Below are positions 35,306-42,184 of a stretch of DNA of 64,000 nt, piece after piece (position 1 is the stretch's first letter; each line of letters starts with the position of its first letter). The notes below the pieces were generated by a model. The model saw nothing but the letters and a program-made list of their open reading frames with translations, had not been told where the DNA came from and did not search any database. The stretch is from Conexibacter woesei Iso977N (lineage in GTDB: Bacteria; Actinomycetota; Thermoleophilia; Solirubrobacterales; Solirubrobacteraceae), in the NCBI RefSeq assembly GCF_000424625.1, contig NZ_AUKG01000002.1, positions 1 through 64,000 on the forward strand, read 5' to 3'. The translations under genes were made by a program, and so were the position numbers.

Positions 35306-37150
35306 ATGCGCCGAGTTGCCGTGGTCATCGCTCTGCTGTGCGGTGCGTTGGTCGCGCCGGCGACCGCGGGTGCGGCGCGCGCTCGGTTGGTGGCCTTCTC
35401 GTCGTGCCGTGCGCTGGTGAGCTACGCCCAGCACAACGCGGCGCGGGCGGGCGGGATCGGCGTGCCGGTCCGGGCGCTCGGCGAGGCGCCCGTCGCGCTG
35501 GAGCGCCCGCAGGCCAAGACGCTGCCCGGCGTCGCCGTGCCGCAGGAGAGCGCGTCGGCCGACGCGGGCGCGGGTGGGAGCGACACGTTCTCCACCACCA
35601 ACGTGCAGGAGGCGGGGATCGACGAGCCGGACGTCGTCAAGACCGACGGCAGGATGATGTACGTGTTGGACAACGGCGTCCTGCGGGTGGTCGACGTGAC
35701 CGGCGCGGCGCCGCGCGAGGCCGGCGCGCTGGCGATCCCCGGCGGCGGGCAGCAGCTGCTGCTGCGCGGGTCGCGCGTGCTCGTGCTCGCCACCAGCTAC
35801 TCCGGCGGCGGGCCGATCGAGCCGCTGGCCAAGCGCGCGATCGTCGCGCCGGGCGGCGGCGCGCAGACGGTCCTGACCGAGGTCGACGTCAGCGACCCGG
35901 CCGCGCCGAGGGTCGCGCGGACGATGACGCTCGCGGGCTCGTTCGCCGACGCGCGCATGAACGGCGGGACCGCGCGCGTGGTCGTGGCCAGCGAGCCGCT
36001 GCTCGGCGCCCAGCCGCTTGCGCACGCGAGGCTGCGCACGTTCGTCCCCGCGACGACGATCGCGTCGAGGATCACCGGCAGGACGTACCGCCGCGGCGTG
36101 GTCGGCTGCGGCGCGATCCGCCGGCCGGACGTGTTCTCCGGGCTCGGGCTGGTGACCGTCCTGACCGTCGACCTCGACAGGGGCCTGTACGACGTCGACC
36201 GCGACGCGGTCATGGCCGGCGCGCAGACCGTCTACGGCTCGCCGACCTCGCTCTACGTCGCCTCCCAGCGCTACGTCCCCGGCCTGCGCGACGCGGGCGA
36301 CGTGCCCGGCGCCATGAAGACCGAGATCCACCGCTTCGACGCCTCGCAGCCCGGGCAGACCACGTACGCCGGGAGCGGCACGGTCCCGGGCTTCGTCGTC
36401 AACGCCTATGCCTTGAGCGAGCAGGACGGCGCGCTGCGCGTCGCCTCGACCGACGAGCCGTCGTGGCTGCCTGAGGGCGGCGGCGACCCCGCGCAGTCCT
36501 ACGTGACGGTGCTCAAGCCGGGCGAGGGCGGCGCGCTGCAGCAGGTCGGGCAAGTTGGTGGCCTTGGGAGGGGCCAGCGGATCTACGGCGTGCGCTTCCT
36601 CGGCACCGCCGGCTACGTCGTGACGTTCCGCCAGATGGACCCGCTCTACACGCTCGACCTCTCGGACGCCGCGAACCCGCGCGTGCTCGGCGAGCTCGAG
36701 CTGCCCGGCTACTCCGCCTACCTGCAGCCGATCGCGCCCGGGTTGCTGCTCGGCGTCGGGACCGCGGCGGACGCCCAGGGCAGGCCGCAGGGCACGCAGC
36801 TGTCGGTCTTCGACGTCAGCGATCCGGCGCACCCCAAGCGCGTCCAGCACGCGGAGCTGCCGGAGGCCGACGGAATGGCCGCCGTCGAGAACGACCCGCA
36901 CGCGTTCCTGTGGTGGGCGCCGACGCAGACGGCGTTCCTGCCGCTGGAGTCCGCGGGCGCCGTGGCCTTCCACGCCGCGGGCGACGCGCTCACGCAGACC
37001 GGCAGGATCGACAGCGGCGACGCCCCGGTCGCTCGCACGCTGGTGGTCGGCGACAAGGTGTACACCTTGGCCTACGACGGGCTGCGCACCAACAACCTGA
37101 GCGATCTCGCCGCGACCGGCTTCCTGCCGTTCCCGGCGACTGCGCGCTGA
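35306..37150 (+). CDS. Secreted beta-propeller domain protein
   Basis: 614 aa. Residues 1-24 are a Sec signal peptide ending ATAGA-A. The mature protein matches the 'beta propeller domain' family of secreted actinobacterial proteins: STTNVQEAGIDEPDVVKTDG (about 97-116) is its hallmark, followed by repeated blades such as LRVVDVT, VDVSDPAAPRVAR, LDLSDAANPRVLGE and FDVSDPAHPKRVQ. The function of the family is not established; a cell-surface binding or enzyme role is guesswork. It is transcribed alone and ends at a hairpin. Confidence 0.88.
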   Translation: MRRVAVVIALLCGALVAPATAGAARARLVAFSSCRALVSYAQHNAARAGGIGVPVRALGEAPVALERPQAKTLPGVAVPQESASADAGAGGSDTFSTTNVQEAGIDEPDVVKTDGRMMYVLDNGVLRVVDVTGAAPREAGALAIPGGGQQLLLRGSRVLVLATSYSGGGPIEPLAKRAIVAPGGGAQTVLTEVDVSDPAAPRVARTMTLAGSFADARMNGGTARVVVASEPLLGAQPLAHARLRTFVPATTIASRITGRTYRRGVVGCGAIRRPDVFSGLGLVTVLTVDLDRGLYDVDRDAVMAGAQTVYGSPTSLYVASQRYVPGLRDAGDVPGAMKTEIHRFDASQPGQTTYAGSGTVPGFVVNAYALSEQDGALRVASTDEPSWLPEGGGDPAQSYVTVLKPGEGGALQQVGQVGGLGRGQRIYGVRFLGTAGYVVTFRQMDPLYTLDLSDAANPRVLGELELPGYSAYLQPIAPGLLLGVGTAADAQGRPQGTQLSVFDVSDPAHPKRVQHAELPEADGMAAVENDPHAFLWWAPTQTAFLPLESAGAVAFHAAGDALTQTGRIDSGDAPVARTLVVGDKVYTLAYDGLRTNNLSDLAATGFLPFPATAR

Positions 37151-37155
37151 CATCT

Positions 37156-37181
37156 GCGCGCCCGGTCGGAGCGGGGCGCGC
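37156..37181 (+). terminator. Hairpin after beta-propeller gene
   Basis: An 8-bp perfect stem (gcgcgccc / gggcgcgc) with a 10-nt loop lies 6 bp after the stop at 37150. No T-run follows, as is common in high-GC actinobacteria, so termination strength is uncertain. Confidence 0.45.
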
Positions 37182-37213
37182 ATGCTCCGCCTCGCGCTGG
37201 GCACACCCGCTGC

Positions 37214-37621
37214 ATGGCGCCGGAGCCCCCCGCACGCTGGCGCGTCTCAGCCACCGCCGACCAGATCTCGGTCCTGCGCAGCGAGGTCACCGCCTACGCC
37301 CAACGTGTAGGAGTCGATGACGGACGGCTGCCCGACGTCCGCCTGGCCGTGAGCGAAGCCGCGACCAACGCGGTCCTGCATGCCTACCGCGACCGCGACC
37401 CGGGCGAGATCCGCGTCGCCGCGGAGCTGACCGGCGACGGTCAGCAGCTGCGGATCGTCGTCGAGGACGACGGCTTCGGCCCGCTGCCGCGCCCGGACTC
37501 GCCGGGGCTCGGGCTCGGGCTGCCGACGATCGCCTCGGTCGCCGACGCGGTCGAGCTGAGCGCGGGCAGGGCGGCGGGCGCACGCCTCTCGATGTCCTTC
37601 CTGCTGCCGCCCGCGTCCTGA
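37214..37621 (+). CDS. RsbW-like histidine kinase-fold ATP-binding protein
   Basis: 135 aa, a stand-alone GHKL ATPase domain of the RsbW/SpoIIAB anti-sigma kinase type. The N box is SEAATNAVLHAYRD (about 53-66), followed by VEDDGFGPL and LGLGLPTI. Such proteins bind a sigma factor or phosphorylate an anti-sigma antagonist (STAS protein). Neither partner gene is adjacent, so the target is unknown. The 3' 181 bp overlap the convergent EamA transporter gene. Confidence 0.88.
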   Translation: MAPEPPARWRVSATADQISVLRSEVTAYAQRVGVDDGRLPDVRLAVSEAATNAVLHAYRDRDPGEIRVAAELTGDGQQLRIVVEDDGFGPLPRPDSPGLGLGLPTIASVADAVELSAGRAAGARLSMSFLLPPAS

Positions 37622-38433
37622 CGCGGAGCGCGGTGCAGCGCCACGCCGGCGATCACCGCCAGGACCCCGAGGACGTCGCGAGCGCTCGGGATCTGCGTGA
37701 GGACGACGATCCCGATGACCGTCGCGATCGCGGGCAGCAGCGACACCATCAGGCTGTAGGTCGCGCGGGGGAGGCGGCGCAGCGCGAGCTGGTCGCAGAC
37801 GTAGGGGATGACCGACGAGGAGATCCCGACGCCCGCGCCCGCGAGCAGCGCGACCGGGTCGGAGAAGGCCGGCACCGCCGCCCAGCCCGCCAGCGGCGTG
37901 ACGACGACGGCCGCGACGAGCATCGCGGCGCCGAGCCCGTCGACCCCGTCGAGCGCCGGGCGCTTGGCCACACGGTCGGCCAAGATGATGTACAACGCGA
38001 ACAGCCCCGCGTTGGCGAACGCGAACCCGAGGCCGAGCGCGCCGCCCGCGAGGTGCACGCCGGTCAGCGCGTAGACGCCGCCGACCGCCAGCAGCAGCGC
38101 GCCGAGGTTCCGGGCGCTGCGCGCGCCGAGCGCCGCGAGCCCGACGACCGGCAGGAACTCGATCGCCGCCACCGTCGCCAGCGGCAGCCGGTCGATCGCG
38201 GAGTAGAAGCAGCAGTTCATCACCGCCAGGCACGCGCCCCAGCCGAGCAGCAGCCGCGTGTCCTCGCCGCCGAGGCGCACGCTCCGCCACGGGCGGCGCC
38301 AGAGCGCGAAGACGAGCGCGGCGGTGGCGATGCGCAGCCAGGCGACGCCGAGGACGTCGACGCGGGCGAAGAGCAGGACCGCGAAGGCGGGGCCGAGGTA
38401 GTGGAAGATCGCCGAGACCGTGAAGTAGCGCAT
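37441..38433 (-). CDS. EamA/DMT-family transporter
   Basis: 330 aa. Ten transmembrane helices from two EamA repeats fill residues 1-270; EFLPVVGLAALGARSARN and YVCDQLALRRLPRATYSLMV are typical of RhtA-like exporters of amino acids or related metabolites. After HRAPRQDAG a hydrophilic Ser/Pro-rich tail of about 60 residues is encoded by DNA that carries, on the other strand, the RsbW-like gene; the overlap of 181 bp is unusually long. TATGTC sits 6 nt before the ATG. The divergent Lrp gene at 38501 is a natural regulator for an amino-acid exporter. Confidence 0.87.
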   Translation of the reverse strand: MRYFTVSAIFHYLGPAFAVLLFARVDVLGVAWLRIATAALVFALWRRPWRSVRLGGEDTRLLLGWGACLAVMNCCFYSAIDRLPLATVAAIEFLPVVGLAALGARSARNLGALLLAVGGVYALTGVHLAGGALGLGFAFANAGLFALYIILADRVAKRPALDGVDGLGAAMLVAAVVVTPLAGWAAVPAFSDPVALLAGAGVGISSSVIPYVCDQLALRRLPRATYSLMVSLLPAIATVIGIVVLTQIPSARDVLGVLAVIAGVALHRAPRQDAGGSRKDIERRAPAALPALSSTASATEAIVGSPSPSPGESGRGSGPKPSSSTTIRSC

Positions 38434-38500
38434 GGCGCCGACATACGATCCTCGGCGTCAGGACTGGACGGAAGGGACGATCGACGGCATCATCGTCGTC

Positions 38501-38962
38501 ATGGCTGCGAATGAACGGCCGAACGGGCTGGACGACGTCGATCGCGGATTGCTCACCGAGCTGCAGTCCGACGCGCGCCTCTCGCTCGCCGAGCTGGGGC
38601 GCCGCGTGGGGCTCTCGCCGCCCGCGGTCGCCGAGCGCGTTCGGCGCCTCACCGACGAGGGCGTGATCCGGGGCTTCCGCGCCGACGTCGACCCGCGCGC
38701 GCTCGGCTTCACGCTCAGCGCGATCGTCCGGATCCGCCCGGCACCGCGTCAGATCGCGAAGGTCGCGGACCTCGCGCGGGCCACGCCCGAGGTCGTCGAG
38801 TGCCACCGCATCACCGGCGAGGACTGCTTCTTCATGAAGGCCCACGTGCGCGACGTCGAGCACCTCGAGGAGGTGATCGACCGCTTCACGCCCTACGGCC
38901 AGACGACGACGTCGGTCATGCAGACGTCGCCGGTCCCGCTGCGGGGCGTCGCGGCCGGCTGA
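38501..38962 (+). CDS. Lrp/AsnC family regulator
   Basis: 153 aa from the ATG at 38501. The N-terminal winged helix (DVDRGLLTELQSDARLSLAE, then LGRRVGLSPPAVAERVRRLT) is followed by the RAM effector domain (VVECHRITGEDCFFMKAHV). Lrp proteins form octamers and sense amino acids. It is divergent from the EamA transporter, a common pairing for amino-acid efflux, so that gene is the likely target. The 3' end overlaps the convergent AbrB-family gene by 47 bp. Confidence 0.92.
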   Translation: MAANERPNGLDDVDRGLLTELQSDARLSLAELGRRVGLSPPAVAERVRRLTDEGVIRGFRADVDPRALGFTLSAIVRIRPAPRQIAKVADLARATPEVVECHRITGEDCFFMKAHVRDVEHLEEVIDRFTPYGQTTTSVMQTSPVPLRGVAAG

Positions 38963-39998
38963 CCAGGCGCCGGACCGCGAGCGGCGCGAGCACGACCATC
39001 ACGACGACGCGCAGGCCCTGGACGGCGATGATGAACGTCGTGTTCGCGCCCGCGCCCACGGCCGCCGCGAGCACCGCGTAGATGCCGCCGGGCGTGGTCG
39101 CGAGGTAGCAGTCGGCCAGCGAGGCCGAGGTCGTCGCGTTCAAGATGATGGCCAACCCGAAGCACGCGGCCAGCAGTGCCAGCACGCTGATCAGCACCGG
39201 GATCAGCAGCGCGCCGGTCTGGCGCACGGTCGCCATCGTGAAGCGCAGCCCGACCTGCAGGCCGATCAGCGCGAAGGCCGCGTCCTGGATCGCGGCGGGC
39301 GCGGCGAACCAGCCCGACGGCGCGTTCAGCGTCACGATCCCGGACAGGAGCATCGACCACAGCAACGCGCCCGCGGGGATCCTCAGCACGCGGTTGAGGA
39401 CGCCGCCGCCGAGCAGCGCAAGGCCGAGCGTCAGGACCCAGTCGCGCACGCTGCCGAGCACCGGCGGCGCGCCCGCGCTGCCGCTCGTGCCGCCGCTGCC
39501 GTCGCCCGGGAACGCGAGCGCCGCGACCACCGGGGTGATCAACACCACCACCAACACGCGCAGGTACTGCATGAACGCGACGAGCCGGTCGTCGCCGCCG
39601 AGCTCGCGCGCCATCGTGGTGATCCCTGACGCGCCGCCGGCGATCGTCCCGAGCGCGGCGGTCACGCGGTCCAGGCCGGTCACGCGCGCGGTCACGTCGC
39701 CGGCCAGGAGCGACACGGCGAGCGTCGCCGCGCTCACCAGCGCGACCGGCAGCCAGTCGTCGCCCAGCGCCTTCAGCGACGACGACTGCAGGTAGGCGCC
39801 GAGCACGACGCCGACGACCGCCTGGGCGCCGGTGAAGGCCGGGTCGGGGACCGCGAGGCCGAGGCGGCCGGTCGGGGCCAGCGCGAACGCCAGCCCGACC
39901 AGCAGCGCCCCGAAGAGGTACGGCGACGGCAGCCCGAGCGCGCTGAGGACCAGCCCGCCCGCGGCGGCCGCCACCGCCAGGAGGGCGCCGGATCTCAG
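38916..39998 (-). CDS. AbrB-family (duplicated) membrane protein
   Basis: About 360 aa with ten or more transmembrane helices. The repeated unit LPSPYLFGALLVGLAFAL and GWFAAPAAIQDAAFALIGLQ, with TTPGGIYAVLAAAVGAG near the end, marks the Gneg_AbrB_dup family, once annotated as putative ammonia monooxygenase and better seen as transporters of unknown cargo. It follows the CFA synthase gene with no normal start at the junction: CTG at 39998 overlaps the preceding stop (CTGA), while a GTG at 39974 would drop eight residues. The end overlaps the Lrp gene. Confidence 0.83.
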   Translation of the reverse strand: MRSGALLAVAAAAGGLVLSALGLPSPYLFGALLVGLAFALAPTGRLGLAVPDPAFTGAQAVVGVVLGAYLQSSSLKALGDDWLPVALVSAATLAVSLLAGDVTARVTGLDRVTAALGTIAGGASGITTMARELGGDDRLVAFMQYLRVLVVVLITPVVAALAFPGDGSGGTSGSAGAPPVLGSVRDWVLTLGLALLGGGVLNRVLRIPAGALLWSMLLSGIVTLNAPSGWFAAPAAIQDAAFALIGLQVGLRFTMATVRQTGALLIPVLISVLALLAACFGLAIILNATTSASLADCYLATTPGGIYAVLAAAVGAGANTTFIIAVQGLRVVVMVVLAPLAVRRLVSRPRRPAAGPATSA

Positions 39999-41203
39999 CT
40001 GCGGGTGCAGAGCACCTGGAACACCGAGATGAAGCCGGTCTCGAAGCCGCGCCGCGCGGTGCGCAGGTACAGCCGCCAGACGCGCACGCGCTCCTCGCCG
40101 CCGAGCTCGATCGCGCGGTCGAGGTTCTTGTCGAAGTTGTCGGCCCAGTGCCTCAGCGTCTCGGCGTAGTCCATGCGGAAGCCCTCGACGTGGGTCGGCT
40201 CGAGGCCCGCGCGCTCCACCGCCGTCAGGATCCGCGAGACGTGCAGCGGCGCGCCGTCGGGGAACACGTAGCGCTCCGAGAACGGCCCGGCCTCCGGGTC
40301 GTTCCAGCGCAGGCGGCCGATGCCGTGGTTGAGCAGGCGGCCGCCGGGCTTGAGGAAGTTGCGCAGCGCCAGCGCGTAGTTGTCGATGTTGCCCGAGCCG
40401 ACGTGCTCGACCATGCCGATCGAGGAGATCGCGTCGAACGGCTCGGCCTGCAGCTCGCGCCAGTCCATCACCCTGATGTCGATCTGGTCGCCGACGCCTT
40501 GCTCCTTCGCGCGCTGGCGGGCCAGCTCGGCCTGCGGCTCGGACAGCGTGATGCCGGTGACGTGCACGCCGTGCTCCTTGGCGGCGTGGATCGCGAACGC
40601 GCCCCAGCCGCAGCCGACGTCGAGCACGCGCTCGCCGGGCTGGAGGTTGAGCTTGGTGCAGACCAGCTCGCGCTTGACCCACTGCGCCTCTTCGAGCGTC
40701 TTGGCCCCGCGCGAGAAGATCGCGCAGGAGTAGGTCATCGTCGGGTCCAGGAACGTCGCGAAGTACTCGTTGGAGACGTCGTAGTGGTGGCGCACGGCCG
40801 CCTTGTCGCGGGCGATCGAGTGGCGCCGGCCCTGCGGGACCAGCTCGGCCTGCGGCGGCTTGGGCGGCGCCATCAGGCCCGTCGACTTGACCGCGGCGGC
40901 GGCCAGCTTGAGCTTGGCCTTGGTGTCGAGCGCCGGCGGCTTCCACTGGTCGAGCACCTGGATCGCGGCGTCGATGTCGTCGGGCTCGAGCGCGCCGGAG
41001 ACGTACGCGCGGCCGATCCCGAGCTGGCCGGGCGCGCGCAGCGCGTGGGCCAGGGCGAGCGGCGACTTCACGCGGAAGGTCGTCAGCGACGTGCCGTTGG
41101 TGGCGGGAAGCGTGCTGCCGTCCCAGAACACGACCTCGAAGGGCCGGTCGGGGAGCGCACGCGCCAGCTCCTCGCGGAGCGGAGCGGGACGTGAGAAGGC
41201 CAT
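39995..41203 (-). CDS. cfa: Cyclopropane-fatty-acyl-phospholipid synthase family
   Basis: 402 aa from the ATG at 41203. It transfers a methylene group from S-adenosylmethionine to unsaturated phospholipid acyl chains. The SAM-binding loop is VLDVGCGWGAFAIHAA (about 190-205), preceded by HHYDVSNEYFATFLDPTMTYS and the conserved YSCAIF, and followed by ISSIGMVEHVG. The N-terminal 100 residues match the family's lipid-binding domain. TAGGTT lies 7 nt before the ATG, a leaderless start. It is coupled to the AbrB-type membrane gene downstream; the reason is not clear. Confidence 0.94.
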   Translation of the reverse strand: MAFSRPAPLREELARALPDRPFEVVFWDGSTLPATNGTSLTTFRVKSPLALAHALRAPGQLGIGRAYVSGALEPDDIDAAIQVLDQWKPPALDTKAKLKLAAAAVKSTGLMAPPKPPQAELVPQGRRHSIARDKAAVRHHYDVSNEYFATFLDPTMTYSCAIFSRGAKTLEEAQWVKRELVCTKLNLQPGERVLDVGCGWGAFAIHAAKEHGVHVTGITLSEPQAELARQRAKEQGVGDQIDIRVMDWRELQAEPFDAISSIGMVEHVGSGNIDNYALALRNFLKPGGRLLNHGIGRLRWNDPEAGPFSERYVFPDGAPLHVSRILTAVERAGLEPTHVEGFRMDYAETLRHWADNFDKNLDRAIELGGEERVRVWRLYLRTARRGFETGFISVFQVLCTRS

Positions 41204-41210
41204 GGATCGC

Positions 41211-41216
41211 AACCTA
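41211..41216 (-). promoter_or_regulatory. -10 box for CFA synthase gene
   Basis: Read leftward, TAGGTT lies 7 nt before the ATG at 41203; the same hexamer serves the propeller gene at 35306. Confidence 0.5.
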
Positions 41217-41293
41217 TCGTGCGGCGGACCGCAGTCCGCGTCAGCTCGTCAGTCCGCCTGCGGATCTGCGGTCTGTCGTGACGGTTCGCCCGC

Positions 41294-41605
41294 TCAGCAG
41301 CCGCTGCCGAACGAGCACTGCGCGATCGTCGAGACGAACAGGGCTGCGAGCAGCAGCGCGGGCGCGAACACGACGCCGGCCAGCACCGCGTCCATCACCG
41401 CGGTCTCGAGGCGGCGGTGGATCCGGTAGCCGACCGCGCCGAGCGCGACGACCACCGCCGCGTAGAGCCCCAGCGACACGGGGTTCAGGACCGGGTCGCC
41501 GTTGTTCGGGTCCCTCGTCGCCAGGCACACGCTCAGCCCGGCGCAGGCCAGGACGGTCGCAACGATGAGCCATGCTGCGCGGCGCACGGAGCGGGTGGTA
41601 CCCAC
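41294..41605 (-). CDS. Small hypothetical membrane protein
   Basis: 103 aa from a GTG at 41605. Three hydrophobic segments are clear (about 10-30, 45-60, 68-92): AAWLIVATVLACAGLSVCLA, LGLYAAVVVALGAVGYRIH and DAVLAGVVFAPALLLAALFV. The C-terminus is FGSGC. No family recognised. A TAGCGC hexamer 8 nt upstream could be a promoter. It lies between CFA synthase and the palindromic repeat cluster. Confidence 0.6.
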   Translation of the reverse strand: MGTTRSVRRAAWLIVATVLACAGLSVCLATRDPNNGDPVLNPVSLGLYAAVVVALGAVGYRIHRRLETAVMDAVLAGVVFAPALLLAALFVSTIAQCSFGSGC

Positions 41606-41667
41606 GCGGCGGTGCGCTACGCGACGGGGCGCGGGGGTGCTGCGGGTGGGGTCTCCGTGGGGCGATT

Positions 41668-41887
41668 GTGATGCTGCGGCGCGTGCGGTTGGTGGTGTTC
41701 AGCGCGGCCGTGTGGGTGAGGGTGCGGGGCGTTGCTTGGTGGGCATCGATGGGAGAGTCGCCGGAGGTGGCGCCGGCCGTCGCGGTGTGGCTCGGCGTTC
41801 GTGGCCCCTCGGGGCGAAGTTCGGGGGCGAACTGAGGGGTCAACGGTGCATTTGGGCTCGCATAGGACCCAAATGCACCGTTGACCC
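41668..41887 (-). repeat. Interspersed repeat element, copy 2 (reverse)
   Basis: Reverse-oriented copy of the element at 1-223. Conserved blocks on the minus strand are at 41695-41714 (complement of acacggccgcgctgaacacc), 41742-41753 (complement of cccatcgatgcc) and the tgcaccgttgac box near 41838-41849, with a gttcgcccccgaac hairpin between. It lies head to head with copy 3, the two separated by hairpins. The 579-bp gap between genes here contains only these repeats. Confidence 0.75.
41837..41887. repeat. Perfect 20-bp inverted repeat hairpin
   Basis: Arms 41837-41856 and 41868-41887 (cccaaatgcaccgttgaccc on the right) are perfect complements around an 11-nt loop ctcgcatagga. It forms the junction of the head-to-head repeats. 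A second, weaker stem-loop follows at 41933-41973 (aacggcag / ctgccgtt) whose loop also contains tcgcatag. Between them a further ttcggccccgaa hairpin (about 41902-41913) is the start of a truncated copy. Confidence 0.9.
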
Positions 41888-41954
41888 GCCCGAGCCGGCG
41901 ATTCGGCCCCGAATCCGGCGCTCGAAGAGGTGAACGGCAGTTCGGGGTTCGCAT

Positions 41955-42182
41955 AGACCCCCTAGCTGCCGTTGACCCACCCGTTCGGCCCCGAACCGCG
42001 CCCGGAAGCACCACCAACGCCCAGCCACACCGCCAACGGCGGCGCCACAGCAAGCGACTCTCCCATCGATGCCCACCAAACCACGCGCCGCATCTCCCCG
42101 CACACGGCCGCGCTGAACACCCTCAACCGCACGCGCCGCAGCGCCACCACACGGCCGCGCCGAACGCCACCAACCGCCGCGC
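41955..42182 (+). repeat. Interspersed repeat element, copy 3
   Basis: Forward copy: ccgttgac (41969-41976), gttcggccccgaac hairpin (about 41983-41996), gccacaccgcc near 42024, cccatcgatgcc (42063-42074) and acacggccgcgctgaacacc (42102-42121). It matches the window-start copy in order and spacing and stops just before the SNF2-like gene stop at 42185. Confidence 0.75.
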
Positions 42183-42184
42183 GC

